Below are positions 8,204-15,374 of a stretch of DNA of 64,000 nucleotides, piece by piece; the first letter of the stretch is position 1; every line of letters starts with the position of its first letter. Made by a program: the position numbers and the translations under genes. Under the pieces are notes generated by a model, which saw only the letters and a list, made by a program, of their open reading frames with translations, searched no databases and was not told where the DNA came from. The DNA is from DASWJZ01 sp963814905 (lineage in GTDB: Bacteria > Pseudomonadota > Alphaproteobacteria > Rhizobiales > Afifellaceae): positions 558,001 to 622,000 of the forward strand of contig CAWFEM010000015.1 of NCBI GenBank assembly GCA_963814905.1, read 5' to 3'.

Positions 8204-9085
8204 ATGGCAGCGACGATGAAGAAAATCGGTGTGGTGGGGGCGGGGCAGATGGGCAACGGCATCGCCCATGTGTGTGCGCTTGCCGGCTATTCCGTGCTGC
8301 TCCACGACGTCGACGAGGAGCGCGTCCGCGCCGGCCTGGCCACGATCGACGGCAATCTGGCGCGTCAGGTCGGCTCCGGCCGCATCAGCGAGGCGGAGCG
8401 GAAGAAGGCGATCTCCCTGATCGAGCCGGCCCTGACGCTCGACGCCTTTGGCGACGTCGATCTGGCGATCGAATCGGTTTCGGAGAACGAAGCCGTGAAG
8501 CGCAAGATCTTCGCCGACCTCTGCCCGTCGCTTCGCGCCGACGCCTACCTCGCCACCAACACTTCGTCCTTCTCCATCACCCGCCTCGCCGCTTCCACCG
8601 ACCGGCCGGAGCGCTTCATCGGCATGCACTTCATGAACCCGGTGCCGGTCATGGAGCTGGTGGAGCTGGTGCGCGGCATCGCCACCGACGACGAGACGTT
8701 CGAGGCGGCAAAGGCGTTCGCCGAGAAGCTCGGCAAGAAATATTCGGTGGCGGAGGATTTCCCCGCCTTCATCGTCAACCGCATCCTGCTGCCGATGATC
8801 AACGAGTCGATCTACACGCTCTACGAGGGCGTCGGCACGGTTGAAGCGATCGACATGGCGATGAGGCTCGGCGCGCACCATCCGATGGGGCCGCTGCAGC
8901 TTGCCGACTTCATCGGTCTCGACACCTGCCTGTCGATCATGCAGGTGCTGCACGATGGGCTCGCCGATTCCAAATACCGGCCCTGTCCGCTCTTGGTTAA
9001 GTATGTCGAAGCGGGCTGGCTCGGCCGCAAGACCGGCCGCGGCTTCTACGACTATCGCGGCGAGGAGCCGGTCCCGACGCGCTGA
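8204..9085 (+). CDS. 3-hydroxybutyryl-CoA dehydrogenase
   Basis: A 293-residue NAD(P)-dependent dehydrogenase interconverting 3-hydroxybutyryl-CoA and acetoacetyl-CoA. The Rossmann motif GAGQMG is at 12-17, Asn119 and Ser121 lie in the ATNTSSFSIT block, and the catalytic His142 is in MHFMNPVPVMELVE, with Glu152. Length and order match Hbd/PaaH proteins. ATG 8204 is chosen after GGTGGA; an upstream in-frame start at 8156 would add 16 unrelated residues. It follows etfBA by 84 bp, so reducing equivalents from the same pathway can enter ETF. Confidence 0.93.
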   Translation: MAATMKKIGVVGAGQMGNGIAHVCALAGYSVLLHDVDEERVRAGLATIDGNLARQVGSGRISEAERKKAISLIEPALTLDAFGDVDLAIESVSENEAVKRKIFADLCPSLRADAYLATNTSSFSITRLAASTDRPERFIGMHFMNPVPVMELVELVRGIATDDETFEAAKAFAEKLGKKYSVAEDFPAFIVNRILLPMINESIYTLYEGVGTVEAIDMAMRLGAHHPMGPLQLADFIGLDTCLSIMQVLHDGLADSKYRPCPLLVKYVEAGWLGRKTGRGFYDYRGEEPVPTR

Positions 9086-9160
9086 GGCCGTGTGCCGCCT
9101 AAAAGCTCGCATTCTTCCTCATCCCGCTAACGCACTCGAAAGCCGAAACACATAGATTGG

Positions 9161-9180
9161 AATCAACCTGCCGGTTGATT
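9161..9180. promoter_or_regulatory. perfect 8-bp inverted repeat at the diguanylate cyclase start
   Basis: AATCAACC and GGTTGATT are perfect inverted repeats around TGCC, ending 2 bp before the ATG at 9183. No Shine-Dalgarno sequence lies between the repeat and the start codon. It could be an operator, a start-blocking RNA hairpin, or a terminator of the upstream gene, since TTTT follows the second arm. Confidence 0.5.
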
Positions 9181-9182
9181 TT

Positions 9183-10379
9183 ATGTCACTCGACGTACCC
9201 ACCCTCATGCTGGCGGGATCGTTCGTCGCGCTCCTGAGCAGCGTGATGCTCGTTCTTGCCTGGTACCACTATCGCGAGATGTCCCCGGTTCTGTGGTGGG
9301 CGGCATCGGATTTCGTCGCGGCGTTCGGCATCGCGTGCCTGGCCTTCGGCGGCGTGCGGTCGAGCGAGCCGCTCCTGGCACTGGGCTTCGCGGCCCTCGT
9401 TCTCGGCCCCACGCTGCTTTGGAGCGCCGCGCGGCAGTTCAACGGTCTGAAGCCTCGCTTCGCCGTAGTGCTCCTGGCACCGGTGCTCGTGCTTGCGGTC
9501 AACGCGCTTCCTTCAAATCTGCCGATCGCGGAGATCCGGGGCGGCGCCTCCACCTTGATGAATGCCATGTTCCTCTTCAGCGCGGCATGGACTGTCACCA
9601 TGCGTCCGCGCGAGCCGCTCGTCGCGCGCTGGCCGCTCGGCGGCTTTCTCGTGCTTCATGCCTGCCTGCTGCTGACCGGACCGATCGCCGCCATACAGTC
9701 GGCCGGTGCTCCCATGCCGGATGTGCTCAGCCTTTTCGGGCTGATCCATTTCGAAGCCCTGATCTATTTCGTCGGGACGACGATCTTCGTCATTGCTTCC
9801 ATGCGCGAGTCGGGCGAGCAGCGGAATTTGCGCGATGCCCAGACCGACGCGCTTACCGGACTCACAAACCGGCGCGCCTTCGTGGAATTGTCGGAGCGCG
9901 TCGCCGAACGTTGCCGCCGGCGTGCCGAACCGCTGGCAGTGGTGGTCTTCGATCTCGACCACTTCAAGCGCGTGAACGACAGCTTCGGTCATGCCTTTGG
10001 CGATGACGTGCTGCGCCTCTTCGCCAGGACCGTGCGCGAGACCTTGCGGCCGGGCGACATCGTGAGCCGCGTCGGCGGCGAGGAGTTCTTCGCCGTCCTG
10101 CCCGGAGCCAATTTGAAGGAGGGCTGCGCCACGGCCGAGCGCGTGTGCCGGGCTTTTGAGGCGGCGGGCGTCACGGTCGATGACCGGAAAGTCGGAGCCA
10201 CCGTCAGCGCCGGGGTCACGGCCGCCGACACCGCTGACGTTCCCCTAGCCGTGCTCCTGGAGAAGGCCGACGCCGCGCTCTACCGGGCCAAGATGCGCGG
10301 ACGCAACTGCGTGCAATGCGGTCTGGTGAAGCCAGAAGACAAGCAGAAGCCCTACCCGAGACTTGTCCGCGTCGCCTGA
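9183..10379 (+). CDS. membrane diguanylate cyclase (GGDEF)
   Basis: A 398-residue c-di-GMP synthase. Residues 1-205 contain about six or seven hydrophobic helices, and residues 220-385 form the GGDEF domain: DALTGLTNRRAF (222-233), FDLDHFKRVND (256-266) and the active-site variant GGEEF (298-302). An RxxD product-inhibition site (Arg289-Asp292) sits in the usual place five residues before GGEEF, so it is probably an active, feedback-inhibited cyclase. The start lies directly against an inverted repeat, suggesting unusual control of expression. Confidence 0.92.
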   Translation: MSLDVPTLMLAGSFVALLSSVMLVLAWYHYREMSPVLWWAASDFVAAFGIACLAFGGVRSSEPLLALGFAALVLGPTLLWSAARQFNGLKPRFAVVLLAPVLVLAVNALPSNLPIAEIRGGASTLMNAMFLFSAAWTVTMRPREPLVARWPLGGFLVLHACLLLTGPIAAIQSAGAPMPDVLSLFGLIHFEALIYFVGTTIFVIASMRESGEQRNLRDAQTDALTGLTNRRAFVELSERVAERCRRRAEPLAVVVFDLDHFKRVNDSFGHAFGDDVLRLFARTVRETLRPGDIVSRVGGEEFFAVLPGANLKEGCATAERVCRAFEAAGVTVDDRKVGATVSAGVTAADTADVPLAVLLEKADAALYRAKMRGRNCVQCGLVKPEDKQKPYPRLVRVA

Positions 10380-10387
10380 ACCAAAGG

Positions 10388-11056
10388 TCAGCTTTGCGGC
10401 GCGGATTGCGGCTTGATCGCCGCCTCGATCAGCCGCTTGCCGTCCTCGCTGTCCCATTCCGCCGGCCCGTTGATATGGCCGAGCCGGCAGCCGTTCCGGT
10501 CGAGGAGCACCGTCACCGGCAGCCCGATCGCAAGCCCGCGCTCTTTCAGCTTCTCGAATATCTCCGTCGTGCGATCGGTATAGAGCGGCAGGTTCTTGGC
10601 GCCGACCGATTGCAGATAGGCGGCCGGTCGCGTGGATTCTCCGGTATCGATCGAAACCGGGACGACCGCGAAGTCCGGCCCGCCGAGCGCCGCCTGCAGC
10701 CGGTCGAGCGCCGGCATCTCCTTGCGGCAGGGGCCGCACCAGGTCGCCCACAGATTGACGAGCGTGACCTTGCCCTTGAAATCCGCCAGAGTCTTCGCCT
10801 CGCCGTCGGGCCCCAGGAAGGCGAGCGCGGAGAGCTCGTCGGGCGCATTCGCGATCTGGAAGGCGGCGACCTCGCCCCCGACCAGCGGGTCGAGCGACAC
10901 GGCGAGCGGCTTGGCCGCCGCGCAGGCAGCGGAGACCGTGCCGTTGCCTTGGCCCTTCAGCGTCACGTATATCCCCGCGGAGAGGGCGGCCGCGAGGGCG
11001 ATCGCCGCCACGGCGAGCCGCGCGCTTCCGATCGAGCGTCTTTGCCTTTCGGCCAT
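10388..11056 (-). CDS. tlpA: TlpA family thiol:disulfide interchange protein
   Basis: A 222-residue membrane-anchored thioredoxin-like protein. An N-terminal anchor spans about 13-33, and the thioredoxin domain has NLWATWCGPC (101-110) with both redox cysteines in CGPC, followed by RKEMPALDRL. TlpA keeps periplasmic thiols reduced, notably for cytochrome oxidase copper insertion. It is divergent from argH with only 25 bp between starts, a neighbourhood conserved in Hyphomicrobiales. Confidence 0.93.
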   Translation of the reverse strand: MAERQRRSIGSARLAVAAIALAAALSAGIYVTLKGQGNGTVSAACAAAKPLAVSLDPLVGGEVAAFQIANAPDELSALAFLGPDGEAKTLADFKGKVTLVNLWATWCGPCRKEMPALDRLQAALGGPDFAVVPVSIDTGESTRPAAYLQSVGAKNLPLYTDRTTEIFEKLKERGLAIGLPVTVLLDRNGCRLGHINGPAEWDSEDGKRLIEAAIKPQSAPQS

Positions 11057-11081
11057 TTAGAGCGCCTCCTGACGAGGGACT

Positions 11082-12779
11082 ATGAAGAACAAGATGTGGG
11101 GCGGCCGCTTCAGCGAGGCCCCGGACGCCATCATGGAAGAGATCAACGCCTCGATCGATTTCGACAAGGCGCTGGCTCCGCACGACATAGCCGGGTCGCG
11201 CGCCCACGCGCAAATGCTAGCCGATCAAGGCATCATTTCGGCCCGGGATGCGAAACAAATCGTCGCGGGCCTGGACAAGATCGCGTCAGAGATTGCCGCC
11301 GGCCGCTTCACATTTTCGCGCGCGCTGGAAGACATCCACATGAACGTGGAGGCGCGGCTGACGGAGACGATCGGCGCCGCCGCCGGCCGCCTTCACACGG
11401 CGCGCTCGCGCAACGACCAGGTGGCGACCGACTTCCGCCTCTGGGTGCGCGACGCGATCGATCGCATCGACGCCCTTCTCCACGCGCTGCAGACGGCGCT
11501 GGCGGAGAAGGCGGAGGCGAATGCCAATGTGGTGATGCCCGGCTTCACGCATCTTCAGAGCGCGCAGCCTGTCACCTTCGGCCATCACCTCCTCGCCTAT
11601 GTCGAGATGTTCGCGCGCGATCGCGGACGTTTCGCCGACTGCCGCACGAGGCTGAACGAGTCGCCGCTCGGCGCGGCGGCGCTTGCCGGCACCGCGTTCC
11701 CGATCGACCGCAAGGCGACCGCGAAGATGCTCGGCTTCGATCGCCCGGCGGCGAATTCGCTCGACGCCGTCTCCGACCGCGACTTCGCGCTGGAAGGGCT
11801 TGCCGCCGCCTCGATCACGGCCGTGCATCTCTCCCGCTTCGCGGAGGAGATCGTGATCTGGTGCTCCGCGCAGTTCGGCTTCATCAGCCTTTCCGATCGC
11901 TTTTCCACCGGCTCCTCCATCATGCCGCAGAAGCGCAATCCCGATGCGGCCGAGCTGGTACGCGCCAAGTCCGGCCGCATCGTCGGCGCGCTGACCGCGC
12001 TCCTCGTCGTGATGAAGGGGCTGCCGCTCGCCTATTCGAAGGACATGCAGGAGGACAAGGAGCAGGTCTTCGACGCGCTCTCATCCCTCTCGCTGTCGCT
12101 CGCGGCGATGGCCGGCATGGTGCGTGACATGCAGCCCCACCGCGACGCCATGCGCCGCGCGGCGGAAGCGGGATATTCCACCGCGACCGACCTCGCCGAC
12201 TGGCTGGTGCGCGAGGCGGGCCTGCCCTTCCGCGAGGCGCATCATGTCACCGGCCGCGTCGTCGCCGAAGCGGAGAAGCGCAAGGTTGCGCTTTCGAAAC
12301 TGCCGCTCGACAGCCTGAAGGCGATCCACACCGCGATCACCGCGAAGGCGCTCGACATGCTTTCCGTCGAGGCCTCGGTCGCAAGCCGCACGAGCGAGGG
12401 CGGCACGGCGCCGAAGAGCGTCCAAAAGGCAGCGCGCGCCTGGGTAAAGCGCCTCGCCGCGGAGACGCCCCGGCCTGCGCAAACCAGAAACGGCGTGCGC
12501 CGTCGGGCCGCGTTCGCTATAGTCGCACGCGACGGGGAAACCATGCCGATCCGCACGCTCATCATCATCTTTCTCGCCGCCTCCGCCCTTGGCGGGTGCG
12601 GGAGACACGGCGATCTCGAACCGCCCAACGCCGTGGCCCCGGCGGCCGCCGACGAGGCGGCAGCCGCGCCCGCTTCGGGGATATCGCCGCTCGACCCGGG
12701 CTCGAACGCCGTGGAGCAGCTGCCCCCGCCGGCGGAAGCGCCGAAGAAGAAGCGCTTCTTCCTCGACTTCCTGCTCTAG
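11082..12779 (+). CDS. argH: argininosuccinate lyase, reading in frame into lptM
   Basis: Catalyses argininosuccinate to arginine plus fumarate. The first ~460 residues are a complete ArgH: SRNDQVATDF (109-118), THLQ with His157, and the signature GSSIMPQKRNPD (277-288) containing the catalytic serine. The family normally ends soon after SRTSEGGTAPKSV (~435-447). Here no stop follows; the frame continues through 27 unremarkable residues into the start codon of LptM (12543) and ends with it at 12779, giving 565 residues. Either the argH stop is lost or a base is miscalled in the tail. The lyase itself looks functional. Confidence 0.85.
   Translation: MKNKMWGGRFSEAPDAIMEEINASIDFDKALAPHDIAGSRAHAQMLADQGIISARDAKQIVAGLDKIASEIAAGRFTFSRALEDIHMNVEARLTETIGAAAGRLHTARSRNDQVATDFRLWVRDAIDRIDALLHALQTALAEKAEANANVVMPGFTHLQSAQPVTFGHHLLAYVEMFARDRGRFADCRTRLNESPLGAAALAGTAFPIDRKATAKMLGFDRPAANSLDAVSDRDFALEGLAAASITAVHLSRFAEEIVIWCSAQFGFISLSDRFSTGSSIMPQKRNPDAAELVRAKSGRIVGALTALLVVMKGLPLAYSKDMQEDKEQVFDALSSLSLSLAAMAGMVRDMQPHRDAMRRAAEAGYSTATDLADWLVREAGLPFREAHHVTGRVVAEAEKRKVALSKLPLDSLKAIHTAITAKALDMLSVEASVASRTSEGGTAPKSVQKAARAWVKRLAAETPRPAQTRNGVRRRAAFAIVARDGETMPIRTLIIIFLAASALGGCGRHGDLEPPNAVAPAAADEAAAAPASGISPLDPGSNAVEQLPPPAEAPKKKRFFLDFLL
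12543..12779 (+). CDS. lptM: LPS translocon maturation lipoprotein LptM
   Basis: A 78-residue lipoprotein lying in frame at the 3' end of the argH reading frame. Its own signals are intact: GGGGAAA five bases before the ATG, a hydrophobic leader (RTLIIIFLAASA) and lipobox ALGGC with Cys19 as the lipidated residue, then the conserved GRHGDLEPP that marks LptM (formerly YifL). A Pro/Ala-rich tail ends FFLDFLL. LptM helps LptD form correct disulfides at the outer membrane. It must be made from this internal start, since a signal peptide cannot work inside ArgH. The argH-lptM-lysA order is standard. Confidence 0.75.
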   Translation: MPIRTLIIIFLAASALGGCGRHGDLEPPNAVAPAAADEAAAAPASGISPLDPGSNAVEQLPPPAEAPKKKRFFLDFLL

Positions 12780-12790
12780 GAACGCGCGCT

Positions 12791-14053
12791 TTGCATCATT
12801 TCGCGCATCGCGATGGCGTGCTCCACGCCGAGGGCGTGCCGGTACCGGCGCTCGCCGAGCGGGTGGGCACGCCGTTTTATTGCTATTCGACGGCGACGCT
12901 GACCCGCCATTTCCGGGTCTTCGACGAAGCCTTCGCCGGCCTCGATCACCTGATCTGCTATTCGCTGAAGGCCAACTCCAACCAGGCTGTCATCGCCACG
13001 CTTGCGCGGCTCGGCGCCGGCGCCGACGTCGTCTCGGAGGGCGAGCTGCGCCGTGCGCTCGCCGCCGGCGTTCCGCCCGAGAAGGTCGTCTTCTCCGGCG
13101 TCGGAAAGATGGCGCGCGAGCTGGTCTTCGGGCTTGAGACCGGCATCCACTCCTTCAACGTGGAATTGGAGGAGGAGCTGCAGCTTCTCTCAGAGCTCGC
13201 TTCCGCACGCGGCGTGGAGGCGCGCGTCTCGATCCGCATCAACCCCGACGTCGACGCGAAGACGCACGAGAAGATCTCCACCGGTCGGAAGGAGAACAAG
13301 TTCGGCGTCCCCTTCACGCGCGCCCGCGCCGTCTGCGCCGCGGCTGCGGCACTCCCCGGCCTGCGCCTTTCGGGCGTCGACACGCATATCGGCAGCCAGC
13401 TCACCGAGCTTGAGCCCTTCGACAACGCCTTCAGGCTGATCTCGGAGCTGGTCGTCGATCTCCGCGCCGAGGGGCACACGATCGAGCACGTCGATCTCGG
13501 CGGCGGATTGGGTATCCCCTACCGCGACGACCTGGAGGCCCCGCCGCTTCCGGTCGCCTACGCGGAGACGGTGCGCAAGCACATGAACAAGATCGGCTGC
13601 CGGATCGTCTTCGAGCCCGGACGGATGATCGCCGGCAATGCCGGCATCCTCGTCACCGAGGTCATCTATGTGAAGGAGGGCGGCGACCGCACCTTCGTCA
13701 TCGTCGACGCGGCGATGAACGACCTGATCCGGCCGACGCTTTACGACGCCTATCATCGTATCGGGCCGGTGGAGGAAAAGGGCGCGCAGACGATCATCTG
13801 CGACGTGGTCGGCCCGGTCTGCGAGACCGGCGACTTCTTCGCTCGCGGCCGCGAACTGCCAAAGCCGGAGGCACGCGACCTCCTCGCCGTCTATTCCGCC
13901 GGCGCCTATGGCGCCGTGCAGGCGGGCACCTACAACTCGCGGCTCCTGGTCCCGGAGGTGCTGGTCAACGGCGACGATTTCGCCGTGGTGCGGCCGCGCG
14001 GAACCTACGAAGAGCTGATCGGCCTCGACCGCCTCCCCGACTGGCTCGCCTGA
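12791..14053 (+). CDS. lysA: diaminopimelate decarboxylase
   Basis: A 420-residue PLP enzyme making L-lysine from meso-diaminopimelate. The PLP lysine is in CYSLKANSNQ, the HIGSQ motif follows VDTHIGSQLTE, the glycine loop is LGGGLGIPY, and the C-terminal domain has FEPGRMIAGNAG and GPVCETGD with the catalytic Cys. TTG 12791 is preferred: it gives a normal N-terminus (HHFAHRDGVLHAEG) and is preceded by AGGA overlapping the lptM stop. The longer frame starting at 12596 runs inside lptM and is spurious. Confidence 0.93.
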   Translation: MHHFAHRDGVLHAEGVPVPALAERVGTPFYCYSTATLTRHFRVFDEAFAGLDHLICYSLKANSNQAVIATLARLGAGADVVSEGELRRALAAGVPPEKVVFSGVGKMARELVFGLETGIHSFNVELEEELQLLSELASARGVEARVSIRINPDVDAKTHEKISTGRKENKFGVPFTRARAVCAAAAALPGLRLSGVDTHIGSQLTELEPFDNAFRLISELVVDLRAEGHTIEHVDLGGGLGIPYRDDLEAPPLPVAYAETVRKHMNKIGCRIVFEPGRMIAGNAGILVTEVIYVKEGGDRTFVIVDAAMNDLIRPTLYDAYHRIGPVEEKGAQTIICDVVGPVCETGDFFARGRELPKPEARDLLAVYSAGAYGAVQAGTYNSRLLVPEVLVNGDDFAVVRPRGTYEELIGLDRLPDWLA

Positions 14054-14189
14054 CGCGGTCGCCCGGGGACGCGCCCGCCACCGCCTCTTACGTGTTGCAG
14101 ATGACACTTATACGTGCATCGCTGCGCGTGGCCAGATCGCGTGGCCGGCGGCTCTTCGGCCGCTGGCGGCCGATGCCGGGGAGGCGACG

Positions 14190-15251
14190 GTGGTTCAATA
14201 TTCAGACGTTCGATATTGGAAGGACAACGTTGCGAAAAAACGTGCGATCGACCGGCTCCTGGCATTGCGCGCCGGGCTCGGCGAGCACGTCTCGCGTGCC
14301 AACAAGCAGACCTCGTTCCATCTCGCCACCTGGAACATCCGCGACTTCGGCGGTCACCGGCTCAATCCTTCGCCGCGTCTCGACGAATCGCTTCTCTACA
14401 TCGCCGAGATCATCTCCGCCTTCGATCTCGTCGCCGTGCAGGAAGTCAACGAGGACATGCGGGAGTTCGAAAAGCTCATGCACCTCCTCGGCCCGCATTG
14501 GAGCTACATCGTCACCGACCAGAGCGGAAACATGGAGCGGCTGGCTTTCGTCTACGACCGGCGCAAGATCCTGTTCCGCAATCTCGCCGGCGAGATCGTA
14601 CTGCCGGAGAAGAACGGCGAGCCGGTCGCGCAGTTCAACCGCTCACCCTATCTCGTCGCGTTCCAGGCAGGGTGGTTCAAGTTCAACCTCTGCACCGTTC
14701 ACATCTACTACGGTGACGCGAAGGACACGGCAGAGCGTAAGCGCGAAATCGGCGACATCGCGAGATTCTTCGCAAAGCGTCAAAAGAAGGATGGCGAGAC
14801 CTACATTCTGCTCGGCGACTTCAACATCCTCAATCCCGACGACGAATTGATGGGCGCGCTTCTTGGTGGCGGCTTTGAGGTTCCGCCCGAGATACGCAAG
14901 CCTACCGCACTTGCCTCGGGCAATTTCTATGACCAGATCGCGCTTCGGACGGAGGCGCAGCAGGTCGAGATCGCCAATTCCGGCGTCTTCAACTGGCAGG
15001 ACTATGTCTTCCGCAGCGAGGAAGACTTTCCGGCCTACCGGCCTTTCATGCCGACCAAGACCAAGAGCGGGAAGCCGGCCAAGGTGAACGTCCCGGCCTT
15101 CAAGAAATGGCGTACCTGGCAAATGTCCGACCATCTGCCGCTTTGGATGGAGATCAGGATCGACTTCACCGAGGCCTATCTGGAGAGCCTGAAACCGGGC
15201 CAGGACCCTCTCGCCAAGTTCCCCGACACGGGGACGGAGGCCGACCCTTAG
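14190..15251 (+). CDS. endonuclease/exonuclease/phosphatase family protein
   Basis: A 353-residue protein with the EEP (DNase I-like) fold. Landmarks are ATWNIRDFG with Asn49, AVQEVNE with Glu85, the LLGDFNI strand with its Asp-Asn pair, and SDHLPLWMEI near residue 314 with the catalytic His. The family cleaves phosphodiester or phosphomonoester bonds in a metal-dependent way; substrate is unknown. The start is GTG 14190 behind GGGGAGGCG. No signal peptide is seen, so it is likely cytoplasmic. Confidence 0.85.
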   Translation: MVQYSDVRYWKDNVAKKRAIDRLLALRAGLGEHVSRANKQTSFHLATWNIRDFGGHRLNPSPRLDESLLYIAEIISAFDLVAVQEVNEDMREFEKLMHLLGPHWSYIVTDQSGNMERLAFVYDRRKILFRNLAGEIVLPEKNGEPVAQFNRSPYLVAFQAGWFKFNLCTVHIYYGDAKDTAERKREIGDIARFFAKRQKKDGETYILLGDFNILNPDDELMGALLGGGFEVPPEIRKPTALASGNFYDQIALRTEAQQVEIANSGVFNWQDYVFRSEEDFPAYRPFMPTKTKSGKPAKVNVPAFKKWRTWQMSDHLPLWMEIRIDFTEAYLESLKPGQDPLAKFPDTGTEADP

Positions 15252-15374
15252 AGGCTGCAATTCGACTGGTTTGCCCAAGCTCATCTCGGTACGCAAGGAA
15301 ACCGATAACCGTCTTTTTTAGCAATTTCTGGACGTTCGCGGCCTACCACCGTTCGGTGGCCCCGGACGACTGAA

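Noticed and set aside
12596..12790. Longer start for lysA
   Set aside because: This part lies inside lptM and has Arg/Ala-rich shadow composition; TTG 12791 gives the standard LysA N-terminus.
15300..15365. Terminator after the EEP gene
   Set aside because: A T-run (CTTTTTT) exists but no stable stem precedes it; a nearby CCACC-GTTC-GGTGG hairpin is not followed by T residues.
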